The notes: a model not told the origin generated them from the sequence alone. Numbered from the stretch's first letter, positions 31,226-40,234 are shown. The stretch: DNA of 44,382 bases from SG8-4 sp964598225 (GCA_964598225.1 CAZRBG010000048.1:1-44382), one strand, 5' to 3'. Numbers and translations: made by a program.

Positions 31226-33235
31226 ATGAAGGTTTCTCTGAACTGGCTTGGTGATTATGTTGATATTGACCGCTCTGCCGAGCAGGTTGCCGAGATCCTG
31301 AGCGATCTGGGCTTTCCCTGTGAGGGGATCGAGCAATTCGACGACGATACCGTGATCGACATTGAGATAACCAGCAATCGCGGCGATTGTCTGGGCTATA
31401 TCGGCGTCGCCCGCGAGTTTGCTGCGGCGACCGGCAAAGAAGTCAAAATACCGCCAATTGAGCTGGATGAGCTGGACCGAGATGTCAGCGAGCTGGCCGC
31501 GGTGCAAATAGATGAGCCGGAACTGTGCGGCCGGTATACGGCGCGAGTCATCGACGGAGTCAAGGTGGGCCCGTCGCCGGAATGGATCACCAGGCGGCTT
31601 GAGGCTGTCGGCCTTCGCAGCGTCAACAACGTGGTCGACGCGACCAACTACGCGATGATCGAGACGGGCCAGCCGCCGCACGCCTTTGACTACGCCAAGA
31701 TAAAGGACGGCAGGATAATCGTCAGAAGGGCGGTCGCGGGCGAGCGGCTCGTCAGTATTGACGGCACAAAGTGCGATCTGGACACCGACATGCTGATAAT
31801 CGCCGATTCAAAGGGACCGGTCGCCATCGCGGGCGTCATGGGCGGACTCGATACCGAAGTCGGTGACCAGACGACGGCGATTCTGTTGGAGGATGCATAT
31901 TTCAACCCGGTCAGCATCCGCACGACCTCTCGCAGGCTAAGCCTGCCCTCGGAGGCAAGCTATCGATTCGAGCGCATCGTCGATATCGAGATGATCGACC
32001 AGGCGTCCAGACGCGCGGCGCAGTTGATAGTCCAGTTGGCCGGGGGCAAAGTGGCGCGAGGCGTTGTCGATGCTTATCCGGCAAGGCCGGAGAAGAAGGA
32101 AGTAACGCTGAGACTTTCGCGACTCGCAGCGTTATTGGGAATTAAGATTCCCGCCGAGCGTGCGGCTAAGATTCTCGCCGACCTGTGCTTCGAGCCGAGA
32201 CTTGAGAACGATTCAATAATCTGCACTGTCCCGTCGTGGCGAAGCGACATTTACCGCGAGGCTGATCTGATCGAGGAGGTCGCGCGTGTGTACGGCTACA
32301 ACGAAATACCGACCGAGCGAAAGATTCAAATCGAGGTCGTGCCCGTTGACGCCCGCCAGAAGCTGGTCGAGTCCGTCGGATCATTCCTGAACGGTTGCGG
32401 TTTTTACGAGACGATCAGCGTGGACTTTGTGGACGATACTCTGGCCGGGCTTTTCGTCGAAGACGAGACATACAGCCACTTGACCGTGAAAGACGAATCG
32501 CGAAAGAGCGCCAACCTGCTGCGGCGTAACCTGATCGGCTCGCTGCTCGGTGTGCTGCGGACCAACGTCAACGCCAAGAACCTGCCGTGCCGGATATTCG
32601 AGGTCGCAGATACTTTCGTACCGGCCGATGGCGAGATGCCCATCCAGAAAGCCAAGCTGTCTCTGGTCTGCGACGGTGACTTCAGGGACCTGCGCGGGGT
32701 GATCGAAGGATTGGTGCACAGCATTGACCGGGAAGCGCAGGTTGTTCTGACTCCCGTCGAACTGACATGGGCGCAGGAAGGCGCCGAGATAAAGGTAAAC
32801 TCTGAGGCGGTAGGTCACGCCGGCATTGTCTCGGAAGCGGTCCGGAAGAAACTCGACATCGAAGATGTGTCGGTTTGCGCTGCGGAATTAGAATTCGATT
32901 CGTTGCTGTCTTTGTCCGGCGGCACGACAAAAGTCAAGCCGATCCCGAAGTTCCCGGCGATTCAACGCGACCTCTCAATCGTTGTCGAGGAAAACGTTCG
33001 CTGGACCGATATAATAGCGGCGGTGGACAGCAGAGCCCCTGACGAACTCGAGGGCGTCGAGTTCGTCGAAATCTACCGCGGCAAAGGAATCCCGGACGGC
33101 AGGAAATGCGTCACTTTGTCGCTGCGTTTCAGAGACGAGGACGGGACTTTGACGCACGAGACCGTTGACGGTTTTCAGGACCGAATCGTTGCCAGCCTCG
33201 GCGAAGCGACGGCGGCGGAACTGCGCACCGCATAA
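31226..33235 (+). CDS. pheT: Phenylalanyl-tRNA synthetase beta subunit (short form)
   Basis: A 669-residue protein starting MKVSLNWLGDYVDI, the usual PheT N-terminus. After a short B1 segment (VIDIEITSNRGDCLGYIGVAREFA) comes the B3/4 region (SVNNVVDATNYAMIETGQPPHAFDYAKI, PVAIAGVMGG, SYRFERIVD), the B5 domain (residues about 290-362, ending VARVYGYNEIP), a catalytic-like core, and an anticodon-binding FDX-ACB domain (FPAIQRDLSIVVEENV onward, residues about 573-667). The typical bacterial protein is about 800 residues because of an EMAP/tRNA-binding insertion near residue 40-150; that insertion is absent here. It pairs with PheS, which is not in this window, so the two genes are not adjacent. 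No strong Shine-Dalgarno site precedes the ATG. Confidence 0.96.
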   Translation: MKVSLNWLGDYVDIDRSAEQVAEILSDLGFPCEGIEQFDDDTVIDIEITSNRGDCLGYIGVAREFAAATGKEVKIPPIELDELDRDVSELAAVQIDEPELCGRYTARVIDGVKVGPSPEWITRRLEAVGLRSVNNVVDATNYAMIETGQPPHAFDYAKIKDGRIIVRRAVAGERLVSIDGTKCDLDTDMLIIADSKGPVAIAGVMGGLDTEVGDQTTAILLEDAYFNPVSIRTTSRRLSLPSEASYRFERIVDIEMIDQASRRAAQLIVQLAGGKVARGVVDAYPARPEKKEVTLRLSRLAALLGIKIPAERAAKILADLCFEPRLENDSIICTVPSWRSDIYREADLIEEVARVYGYNEIPTERKIQIEVVPVDARQKLVESVGSFLNGCGFYETISVDFVDDTLAGLFVEDETYSHLTVKDESRKSANLLRRNLIGSLLGVLRTNVNAKNLPCRIFEVADTFVPADGEMPIQKAKLSLVCDGDFRDLRGVIEGLVHSIDREAQVVLTPVELTWAQEGAEIKVNSEAVGHAGIVSEAVRKKLDIEDVSVCAAELEFDSLLSLSGGTTKVKPIPKFPAIQRDLSIVVEENVRWTDIIAAVDSRAPDELEGVEFVEIYRGKGIPDGRKCVTLSLRFRDEDGTLTHETVDGFQDRIVASLGEATAAELRTA

Positions 33236-33406
33236 TTTGTTCTCGATCAAAAAGTATACACAGTGACATATCAGTTATGTGCGGCGGGCGATTATTGGAA
33301 CCGATTTTTGCTGCAGTGATAAAGAGCAATATGCCGACAAAGAAAGACGTAGGTAAGCAGGGAATACCGACTGCTGCGTTTTTATTTGCGTTTTTTGTTA
33401 TTCTTG

Positions 33407-33435
33407 TTGACCCGCGGGTGGTAATCTGGTATAAA
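33407..33435 (+). promoter_or_regulatory. Promoter of the 6S RNA
   Basis: TTGACC (33407-33412), a 17-nt spacer and TATAAA (33430-33435). This predicts a transcription start near 33442, right at the predicted 5' end of the 6S RNA. Confidence 0.65.
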
Positions 33436-33441
33436 TGATTA

Positions 33442-33672
33442 TTGCGGGCTGACCCCTGCGGTGTTCGTATGGGAAGCAGTGTTTGAAAGAACCGATACCC
33501 GTACTCAGGGAAATCAGGCCTTGATTGGATCGGAAAAGCCTACTCGATAGGACTTTCGGACACAAGCAACGATTGCCCACTTGAAAGTAATGGGTTCTTC
33601 TCAAGCGCTTTTTATACGGCACATGCGGAGGACGGCTTCGCATCATTAAAAGGCCTGTGCGATCAGGCCTTT
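33442..33672 (+). ncRNA. ssrS: 6S RNA
   Basis: The 624-nt gap between pheT and the phosphorylase gene contains a transcript-like unit with promoter and terminator. Its ends form a long imperfect closing stem: CCCCTGCGGTGTTCGTA (33453-33469) against TACGGCACATGCGGAGG (33615-33631), the same kind of closing stem as in known 6S RNAs. Inside, AAGAACC pairs with GGGTTCTT near the 3' side, a TTGAA...GGGTTC segment resembles the E. coli 6S right arm, and an imperfect hairpin (AAAGCCTA/TAGGACTTT) caps the middle. 6S RNA sequesters sigma70 RNA polymerase by imitating an open promoter. Predicted length 190-230 nt. The call is from visual structure and motifs, not a covariance search. Confidence 0.7.
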
Positions 33673-33676
33673 TTTC
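33651..33676 (+). terminator. Rho-independent terminator after the 6S RNA
   Basis: AGGCCTG-TGCGAT-CAGGCCT, a 7-bp perfect stem with a 6-nt loop, preceded by an A-run and followed by TTTTTC. Confidence 0.85.
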
Positions 33677-33859
33677 ATTTCTATTGAGTAACAGCCGGCA
33701 TATCGGACTGGCCAAAATTGGTAAAAACTCGCACTTGGCGGTTTCTCTGATAAAGCGGCGAGGCGGATTTGTCGATTATCAATACGTTGAGGGCAATCTT
33801 GGGCCTTGTCCGGGCTCACGGTGCCGAATTCGTTGATGCTTATTTTGGGAGGCCCAGAG

Positions 33860-36460
33860 ATGCCGACTGTGCGAAGTTTCACAGTTCTACCAGCACTGCC
33901 TGAACAACTGAAGGACCTCGATTTCATAGCGAGAAACATGTATTGGTCGTGGAATTCCGACCTGTTGGAACTATTCAGACGTATCGACAGCAACCTGTGG
34001 TCTGCTTGCGGCCATAATCCCGTCAAGCTTCTCGGCAGCGTTTCACAGGAAAAGCTGGAAGAGTTGTCTATGAACCAGGGTTTCCTGGGCCAACTCCGGA
34101 GCGCCGGCGATCAGCTCAGATCGTATCTGGAGCGGCAGACCTGGTATGAGAAGGTCTGCTCCAAACCCAATGAGCCGAGCATCGCATATTTCAGCGCCGA
34201 ATTCGGCGTTCACGAGTGCCTGCCGATTTATGCCGGAGGACTGGGGATATTAGCCGGAGATCATCTCAAGAGCGCTTCCGACCTCGGCGTTCCACTCGCT
34301 GGCGTTGGTCTGCTGTATCAAAAGGGCTATTTTCGCCAGTACCTGAACGTCGACGGCTGGCAGCAAGAGATATACGTCGAGAACGACGTTCACAATATGC
34401 CCATAGAGCTGGTGCGCAAAGAAGACGGCCAACCGCTCACCATCGGCGTTGAGTATCCCGGAAGGAACGTCCTCGCCCGGATATGGTGCGTTAATATCGG
34501 CAGAGTCAAGCTGTTTCTGCTCGACACGAACGGCGACGAGAATAGGCCGATGGATCGCATGATTACCAGCAGTCTCTACGGCGGCGACCGCGAGCTGCGA
34601 ATCCGCCAGGAGATCATGCTCGGTATCGGCGGCCTCAAGGCCCTGCATGCGATGGGCATCCGTCCGACAGTGTGTCACATGAACGAAGGTCACGCCGGCT
34701 TCATGGCACTCGAACGAATCCGCTGCCTGCGCGACGAGCAGAATATGACCTTCGACGAAGCGGTCGAAGCCGCGAGCGCCGGCAACATCTTTACGATACA
34801 CACGCCTGTCAAGGCCGGACTCGATGAATTCCGCGTCGAACTCATGGACAAGTACTTCGACAACTACTTCGCTAAGCTCGGCATAAGCAGAGAGCGATTC
34901 CTATCGCTGGGCCGGATTCTTCCGGACGACGAACACGAGCCCTTCAAGATGCCGGTTCTTGCCCTGAAGTTGAGCGGCTTCGCCAACGGCGTCAGCAAAC
35001 TCCACGGCGAAATATCCCGCGGTATATGGGGCAGCCTCTGGCCCGGCGTGCCCGTCGATGAGGTGCCTATCACCTCAGTAACGAACGGTATCCACCTCAA
35101 TGCCTGGATATCGGAAGAACTCGACAGCCTTTACAGGCGATACCTCAGCCCGACTTACGCCGAAGACACCACGGACAAATCTTTCTGGGACGCGGTCGAG
35201 CAGATTCCAGATGAGGAATTCTGGCGCACCCATCAGCGCTGCAAAGAACAGTTGATCGTATTCGCACGGAACCGGCTCAAGGCCCAGATGGCCCGTCGCG
35301 GCACGTACCATACCGAAATGAACATGGCCGAGGAAGTCCTCGATCCCGAGGCGCTGACCATCGGATTTGCCAGAAGGTTCGCCAGCTACAAGCGGGGCAA
35401 CCTGCTGTTCAGGAACCCTCGCCGGATCATGAAGATTCTAACCGACAAGACAAAGCCGGTACAGTTCATCTTTGCCGGCAAAGCCCACCCCAAAGACAGC
35501 GAGGGCAAAGAGATAATCCGCCAGATTATACACTTCGCAAACCAGGAGGGCGTACGGCGGCGAATCGTATTCCTGGAGGATTACGACATCGACATTGCCA
35601 GATTTCTGGTCCGCGGCGTCGACGTCTGGCTCAACAACCCGCGCCGCCCCATGGAAGCCAGCGGCACCAGCGGCATGAAGGCGGCCGTCAACGGCGTCCT
35701 GAACATGAGCACCTTCGACGGTTGGTGGTGCGAGGGTTACACCAAGGACGGCGGCTGGGTCATCGGCGACAGCGAACCATACGACGACCCGGATTATCAG
35801 GACCTGGTGGAATCGCAGGCCATGTACAACATGCTGGAGAATGAGGTTATCCCGCTGTTCTACAGCCGAACCGCCGACAATCTGCCGCGTGCCTGGATAC
35901 GCAGGGTCAAGAACTCCATCAAGTGGACCGCCCCGCGTTTCAACACACACCGCATGTTGGCCGAATACACTCACAGGTTCTACGAGCCGGCCGCCGCCAA
36001 ATGGCGCAACCTCACCGCCGAGGCCTGCGCCCGTGCCAGAGCCTTTTCGATGTGGAAATCCGGCGTAAGGCAGGCCTGGCCCGAGATCGCCGTCAGGAAC
36101 GTCATCATCGAGGCCCCTAACGGCGACGGCTGCCGGCAGCTTAATCACACGACGCAGCTAAAGGTCGGCTCGCAGTTGTGCATCAGAGCGCTGGTCAAAC
36201 TCGGCAGCATCGACCATAACGACGTGGCCGTCGAGTTCTATCACGGCCCGGTCGATACATGGCAGAACATCAAGAGCGGCTCGGCCGTCGCGATGGAATA
36301 CGACCATCCCGCCGACCAGCCGGGCGAGCACTGGTTCGCCGGCTCGATGCCCTGCACGCAGACCGGCAAGCACGGCGTATCCGTCAGAGTACTGCCCAAA
36401 CACGAGGATCTCGTCGATCCCTACGACATGGGCCTGATCCTCTGGGAAACAACGACATAG
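33860..36460 (+). CDS. glgP: Alpha-glucan (glycogen/maltodextrin) phosphorylase with DUF3417
   Basis: An 866-residue GT35 enzyme of the DUF3417-containing bacterial type. Residues about 5-115 are DUF3417 (ALPEQLKDLDFIARNMYWSW). The phosphorylase domain follows: IAYFSAEFGVHECLPIYAGG, LGILAGDHLKSASDLGVPL, VGLLYQKGYFRQ, CHMNEGHAGFMALERI, TIHTPVKAGLDEF, ITSVTNGIHLNAW, ARRFASYKRGNLL, IFAGKAHPKD, and EASGTSGMKAAVNGVLNMS, which contains the PLP-binding Lys. It releases glucose 1-phosphate from alpha-1,4-glucan in the cytosol. Start at 33860 with GGGAGG 7 nt upstream; an upstream in-frame ATG at 33806 lacks one. Downstream lies a repeat cluster, then the EIIA gene on the other strand. Confidence 0.95.
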   Translation: MPTVRSFTVLPALPEQLKDLDFIARNMYWSWNSDLLELFRRIDSNLWSACGHNPVKLLGSVSQEKLEELSMNQGFLGQLRSAGDQLRSYLERQTWYEKVCSKPNEPSIAYFSAEFGVHECLPIYAGGLGILAGDHLKSASDLGVPLAGVGLLYQKGYFRQYLNVDGWQQEIYVENDVHNMPIELVRKEDGQPLTIGVEYPGRNVLARIWCVNIGRVKLFLLDTNGDENRPMDRMITSSLYGGDRELRIRQEIMLGIGGLKALHAMGIRPTVCHMNEGHAGFMALERIRCLRDEQNMTFDEAVEAASAGNIFTIHTPVKAGLDEFRVELMDKYFDNYFAKLGISRERFLSLGRILPDDEHEPFKMPVLALKLSGFANGVSKLHGEISRGIWGSLWPGVPVDEVPITSVTNGIHLNAWISEELDSLYRRYLSPTYAEDTTDKSFWDAVEQIPDEEFWRTHQRCKEQLIVFARNRLKAQMARRGTYHTEMNMAEEVLDPEALTIGFARRFASYKRGNLLFRNPRRIMKILTDKTKPVQFIFAGKAHPKDSEGKEIIRQIIHFANQEGVRRRIVFLEDYDIDIARFLVRGVDVWLNNPRRPMEASGTSGMKAAVNGVLNMSTFDGWWCEGYTKDGGWVIGDSEPYDDPDYQDLVESQAMYNMLENEVIPLFYSRTADNLPRAWIRRVKNSIKWTAPRFNTHRMLAEYTHRFYEPAAAKWRNLTAEACARARAFSMWKSGVRQAWPEIAVRNVIIEAPNGDGCRQLNHTTQLKVGSQLCIRALVKLGSIDHNDVAVEFYHGPVDTWQNIKSGSAVAMEYDHPADQPGEHWFAGSMPCTQTGKHGVSVRVLPKHEDLVDPYDMGLILWETTT

Positions 36461-36462
36461 TA

Positions 36463-36628
36463 TCGCGGGCGTCTCGCCCGCGCGTGGCGAGGGCATCTTG
36501 CCCTTGTTGCGTATCGCGGCCTTCCAGCCCGCGAACGACCATAGAATGCACGGCCAAGATCGCCGTGGACTCATGGGCAAGATGCCCATGCTACGACAAG
36601 CAGCGCGGACGGGACGCCCGCGACGCGA
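36463..36628. repeat. Dispersed GC-rich palindromic repeat cluster (GGGACGCCCGCGAC family)
   Basis: The 172-nt gap between the convergent glgP and EIIA genes is filled with short palindromes: CGCGGGCGTCTCGCCCGCG, GGCGAGGGCATCTTGCCC, GGGCAAGATGCCCATG and GGACGGGACGCCCGCGACGCG. The same family is at 43546-43645. It may act as a bidirectional terminator here. Confidence 0.7.
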
Positions 36629-36632
36629 ATGC

Positions 36633-37091
36633 CTATTCACCCTCCTGCTCGCCCAGCAGCTCTTCCACGTTTTCGACCGACTCGGCCTGTTCGAGTTGCC
36701 GCCGGAGTTCCTCGTCCAGCATGAGCCTGCTGATCGCCGCCAGCGCCTGAATGTGCGTTTCCATCTGGTCCACCGGCGAGATCAGCAGGAAGACGATCGT
36801 CACGGGCTTGCCGTCGACGCTATCGAACTCTATCGGCTCGCGAGCGATCCCGATTGCCATTACGACCTCTTTGACCGCGTTGCACTTGCCGTGAGGGATC
36901 GCGATCCCGGCGCCCATTGCCGTACTCTGAATTCTCTCGCGGGCCAGCACCGCCTCCAGAGCGGCGGCTCTATCCGCCAATGCCCCGCCGGCATCCAGCA
37001 GGTCGATCAGCTCGGTTATCACAGCCTCCTTATCCCGGCTATCGACCGGTATCTTAACACACTCAGGCTGCAATATTTGCGTTAGAATCAT
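36633..37091 (-). CDS. PTS EIIA-type protein (PtsN / fructose-EIIA family)
   Basis: A 152-residue cytosolic protein of the EIIA(Fru/Ntr) fold. The phosphorylatable His is H67 in GAGIAIPHGKC; other family motifs are RERIQSTAMG, VVMAIGIAREPIEFDSVDGK, IVFLLISPVDQMETHIQALA. Without a membrane EIIBC or other PTS gene nearby, a regulatory PtsN-like role is more probable than sugar transport (inference). It receives phosphate from HPr/NPr in known systems. The ATG is preceded only by a weak GAG site. Confidence 0.87.
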   Translation of the reverse strand: MILTQILQPECVKIPVDSRDKEAVITELIDLLDAGGALADRAAALEAVLARERIQSTAMGAGIAIPHGKCNAVKEVVMAIGIAREPIEFDSVDGKPVTIVFLLISPVDQMETHIQALAAISRLMLDEELRRQLEQAESVENVEELLGEQEGE

Positions 37092-37293
37092 ATAACTCTA
37101 CATCCGACAATTTCAATTCCCAACATCCACGCAAGCCGCGAAGTGTAGCCCATCCTTTCCCGGATTACAACACCCAACTCCAAGATAGTCATCCAATCTG
37201 ATTAACCGCAGAGCACGCAAAGGCCGCTGAAAATACAGCACTTCTGTTTTCTTGAGTCCTCACCCCTCTGCGCTCTCGGCGGCAAAACAACAC

Positions 37294-37494
37294 ATTGGCT
37301 TTGATTGGGTTTGTTTTCGCGTGCCTGTCACACAGAAAAATAGCTGTAACTCTTTATATCAACGGCTCTTGCGTTCAATTTGTCATTCCCAAGATTGGCT
37401 TTGTTCTGCAAAACTCCTTCTCGCAGTCCTATGGACTCCTTACGGAGTACGCACGACGCGGCACGCAGCACGAATAGATTGGGTTTGTTTTTTC
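37294..37494 (+). repeat. Interspersed (A)ATTGG(C/G)TTTGTTTT repeats, cluster 1
   Basis: Three direct copies in the 411-nt gap 37092-37503: ATTGGCTTTGATTGGGTTTG (start of a doubled copy, 37294-37317), GATTGGCTTTGTTCTG (37393-37408) and AGATTGGGTTTGTTTTTT (37477-37494). The segments between are 75 and 68 nt long and contain pieces of other repeats (an ACCGCAGAGCACGCAAAGG segment before the first copy and a cut REP, TGTCATTCCC, before the second). All copies face the same way. No ORF of substance lies here. Confidence 0.65.
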
Positions 37495-37503
37495 AAATTA
37501 CTG

Positions 37504-38280
37504 TTATCCCGTTTCTTTTACCTTATCTACAATAGCCTGAACGGCTGCGCTGGCTTTTTCTCTGATCAATATATCGCACATATCGTCGCAGGGCGTTTCG
37601 GAAAGGTTGATTATGGCTACGAATGCGCCGTTGCATTTTGCCATTTCCGGCAGCCCGGCGGCAGGCTGCACGAGCAATGTCGAGCCTATAACCAGCATCG
37701 TAGAGCACTTACGGCATTGCTTAGTAGCCTCATCGAGAACTTCGACGCGCAGGGTTTGGCCGAATGATATAGTGTCGGGCTTGAGATACCCGCCGCATTT
37801 GCATTCGGGGGCCGTGTCGCCCGCGGCAATGCGTTCCTGGGCCTCATGTATGGTAGAAATCCGTCCGCAGGTCATACAACGCACGCGCATATTGTTGCCG
37901 TGCAGCTCAACAAAGGCCTCATCCGGTATTCCGGCTTTCTGGTGCAGCCCGTCGATGTTTTGCGTAATAATCTTTTTGAGAAGTCCCAGCTTGTAAAGCT
38001 CGGCCAGACCACGATGAGCCGCATTAGGCTCTGCGGCAATCAGGGCCGGATACAACTCGGCTTTGCGCTTCCAGTACTTTACCCGGGCATCTTGGGAACT
38101 CATGAATTCATCAATATAAACCGGCTTGAACTTGTCCCATATCCCCCCCTTGCTGCGATAATCCGGCACGCCGCTCTCAGTTGATATCCCAGCCCCCGTG
38201 AAGGCAACGAAATGCTCGGATCCCACTATCTCACGTACGATCAATTCGATATTTTGAGATGTAGAATCAAATGGTTTCAT
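37504..38280 (-). CDS. NAD-dependent protein deacylase, sirtuin (Sir2/CobB family)
   Basis: A 258-residue sirtuin. NAD-binding motif FTGAGISTESGVPDYR, catalytic TQNIDGLHQKAG with FVELHGNN (His general base), zinc ligands C-x2-C (CMTCGR) and C-x-C (CKCGG), KPDTISFGQTL, and MLVIGSTLLVQPAAGLPE. It removes acyl groups from lysines using NAD+, giving nicotinamide and O-acyl-ADP-ribose. Length and zinc module are those of ordinary CobB-type enzymes, not of defence-associated Sir2 fusions. It is a lone gene between two clusters of the AAATTGGCTTTGTTTT repeat. Only a weak Shine-Dalgarno site is visible. Confidence 0.95.
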   Translation of the reverse strand: MKPFDSTSQNIELIVREIVGSEHFVAFTGAGISTESGVPDYRSKGGIWDKFKPVYIDEFMSSQDARVKYWKRKAELYPALIAAEPNAAHRGLAELYKLGLLKKIITQNIDGLHQKAGIPDEAFVELHGNNMRVRCMTCGRISTIHEAQERIAAGDTAPECKCGGYLKPDTISFGQTLRVEVLDEATKQCRKCSTMLVIGSTLLVQPAAGLPEMAKCNGAFVAIINLSETPCDDMCDILIREKASAAVQAIVDKVKETG

Positions 38281-38331
38281 TTACCGAATGCTCACAGTAC
38301 CAGATGTTATGGTGCAAAGGCTGGTCCCGCC

Positions 38332-38363
<32 letters not shown>

Positions 38364-38730
38364 AATTGGCTTTGAATTGGGTTTGTTTTTCTATCCTCCA
38401 CAATGCTATATTTCTATATAATCTCTTATATCAAGTGCATTTACGTTCATTTGTGTGATTCACAAATTGGCTTTGTTTTGACAAATTGCCTCACTTTGCG
38501 AGCTGTTTTTTCCTTTTCATTCACCCAACCTCCGAAGTTTTAGTCTCCTGATACCCTGACACCCTGACACCCTGATTACCTGATCGCCTATCCTTTCCGC
38601 AGCACGCATCACGAAGTACGAGTAAATTGGCTTTGTTTTCGTGATGCCTCTGGCGGGGCAACTTTCATAAGAACTTACTTTCATTACGCTTACACCCATT
38701 TACCCATATAAGAAATTGGCTTCGTTTTTT
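38364..38730 (+). repeat. Interspersed AAATTGGCTTTGTTTT repeats, cluster 2
   Basis: Four direct copies in the 492-nt gap 38281-38772: AATTGGCTTTGAATTGGGTT (start of a doubled copy, 38364-38390), AAATTGGCTTTGTTTTG (38464-38480), AAATTGGCTTTGTTTTC (38624-38640) and AAATTGGCTTCGTTTTTT (38713-38730). One spacer includes a short tandem ACCCTGACACCCTGACACCCTG at about 38552. No protein-coding gene is visible. Confidence 0.7.
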
Positions 38731-38772
38731 CATGTACACGTGTACAAATGTACCAGATAACTCTAATGTTTC

Positions 38773-39969
38773 CTACCCAGTCCAGTCAGATGCTTCCAAA
38801 AATACTTGCTTCGTCTTTCGCATCCAATCGCACAACTCTTGGCCTACCATTTCGCTATGGTACTCGTCCATTGTTTCCCGAAATAAGTTGATAGCTGGGT
38901 GAGATTTCCCCAATATTTGTATGAGTAGCATTATTGACCGCATTCTCAGAGTCGCGACATCATCATGAGCCTTTCTAAGCAGTTCTTTATCTCGATCGAG
39001 ATCTGTAAATCTGTAGGTGTCAAATTCTGCGCAAAGATCTCGTACATCATGATTGAGTGGATATACGTTTTCCCTTCCTCTTTCGCGGTCTATCTTAGCA
39101 GGAATAATAGACGTACCCGAGGGCATGTATATTACAGGTTCTCCATTTGCTGATCTTTTGTTTACATATGCTTCCATGTCATCCCTTCTCTTTTCTCTCA
39201 GAGAGCGCATCATCTCAAAGGCTGAATGACAGTATTTCCAGTCACCTATGGGAATCCCGAGTTTTTGGTACTGTAAATTATTATGCCAGTTTCTCCCGTA
39301 AGAATCATGGTAGTGCGTGGCGTGTCGCCAACCCTCCCCATATTGGTAGTAGTCTGCTGTTATAGACCAGCTGCTACACTCTTGCCATGTAATATTGTCG
39401 AGCATAATAAAACCTCTTGGCAACAACCATAAGACTCGCGGTCGTTCTTGACTGTCGACAATTTCATCATCGCAGGTCAATAGTGGATCAGTGATAGCTA
39501 TCTTTCTCTTTCCAGAATCATTCTCACCTGTGATTTCTCTGTTCAGATACTTCTCTTTGATCTTGTATTGAGCAGTCGTGTCGGGTTCTCCGTGTCTGGT
39601 GATTTTGTCATGACATACACCACATATCGCCATCATGTGGCGAGTGTCATGATGCTTGATTTCTGACCATTCAATTATATGTTGAAACTGAAGTGGTGCA
39701 TCGGACCTACAAATTGCACATTTGTAACCTACCTCAATTAGCAACTCACGTCGAACTGCAACCGGTGGCCATCTTCCGGGTTCCTGTGATTCGAGTTTCT
39801 TTAAGAAAACATCAAGCATTTTATCATCTATGTCGTAGTCATTCGTACCTTTAGGCTGGGCAGAGATTTTCAGGTCGCTACTGTCTTGTAACTTAATCCC
39901 AGTCTTTATGAGCTTTGTGGTACGCTCACGGGAGATACCAAGAAGAGTCGCGGCTTCTTTCAGATTCAT
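38773..39969 (-). CDS. HNH-type endonuclease with N-terminal helix-turn-helix, probably acquired
   Basis: A 398-residue protein. Residues 1-25 (MNLKEAATLLGISRERTTKL) resemble an excisionase/MerR-type helix-turn-helix. The zinc-bound HNH module follows at residues 82-123: CAIC (C84, C87), FQHIIEWSE (H97), then RHMMAICGVCHDKITRHGE (C116, C119, H120). The middle residue, usually Asn, is His here (H111). The remaining 270 residues are aromatic-rich (WSITADYYQYGEGWRH, HDSYGRNWHNNLQYQ) and unknown to me; they include a charged helical part (FTDLDRDKELLRKAHDDVA). The gene is visibly richer in A+T than its neighbours and lies beside a repeat cluster, suggesting transfer. GAGGAG lies 5 nt before the ATG. 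A defence or mobile-element role is possible but unproven. Confidence 0.78.
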   Translation of the reverse strand: MNLKEAATLLGISRERTTKLIKTGIKLQDSSDLKISAQPKGTNDYDIDDKMLDVFLKKLESQEPGRWPPVAVRRELLIEVGYKCAICRSDAPLQFQHIIEWSEIKHHDTRHMMAICGVCHDKITRHGEPDTTAQYKIKEKYLNREITGENDSGKRKIAITDPLLTCDDEIVDSQERPRVLWLLPRGFIMLDNITWQECSSWSITADYYQYGEGWRHATHYHDSYGRNWHNNLQYQKLGIPIGDWKYCHSAFEMMRSLREKRRDDMEAYVNKRSANGEPVIYMPSGTSIIPAKIDRERGRENVYPLNHDVRDLCAEFDTYRFTDLDRDKELLRKAHDDVATLRMRSIMLLIQILGKSHPAINLFRETMDEYHSEMVGQELCDWMRKTKQVFLEASDWTG

Positions 39970-40055
39970 ACCATCTCCTCAACACACCTAACAATGTGCA
40001 AATAACATCTCGTTTTCTTATCATTCAGAGAAACTCCGTGCCGGTTTGATACCAC

Positions 40056-40083
40056 ATAATACGAAAAGACCTTGATGTGTCAA
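40056..40083 (-). promoter_or_regulatory. Promoter of the HNH gene with overlapping inverted repeat
   Basis: On the minus strand: TTGACA (40083-40078), a 16-nt spacer and TATTAT (40061-40056), about 90 nt before the ATG at 39969. CTTGA-TGTG-TCAAG (40071-40084) is a 5-bp inverted repeat overlapping the -35 box and could be an operator. Confidence 0.6.
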
Positions 40084-40202
40084 GAGACAAGAACGACAGA
40101 AGAATGGATTACTCCGTATTCATATTTAATGGCCTGCGATTATATATTCTTTTCTGTTCCAGAGTTTCTGGATTCCTGTTTGCACAGGATTGAAAGCGGG
40201 AG

Positions 40203-40234
40203 GGGGGCTGGCCGGGCGCAGAAAGGCAGCCCCC
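40203..40234. other. GC-rich hairpin in the 606-nt gap 39970-40575
   Basis: GGGGGCTG (40203-40210) and CAGCCCCC (40227-40234) form a perfect 8-bp stem with a 16-nt loop. No T-run follows on the plus strand, so it is not a classical terminator. Besides this the gap holds the HNH promoter, three palindromic repeats and a signal-peptide-like remnant near 40315-40383. Confidence 0.4.

Noticed and set aside
37504..38280. Sirtuin considered as an antiphage Sir2 protein
   Set aside because: It is a complete single-domain CobB-type deacylase with a normal zinc module and no effector or sensor fusion, and its neighbours are not defence genes apart from a possible HNH nuclease.
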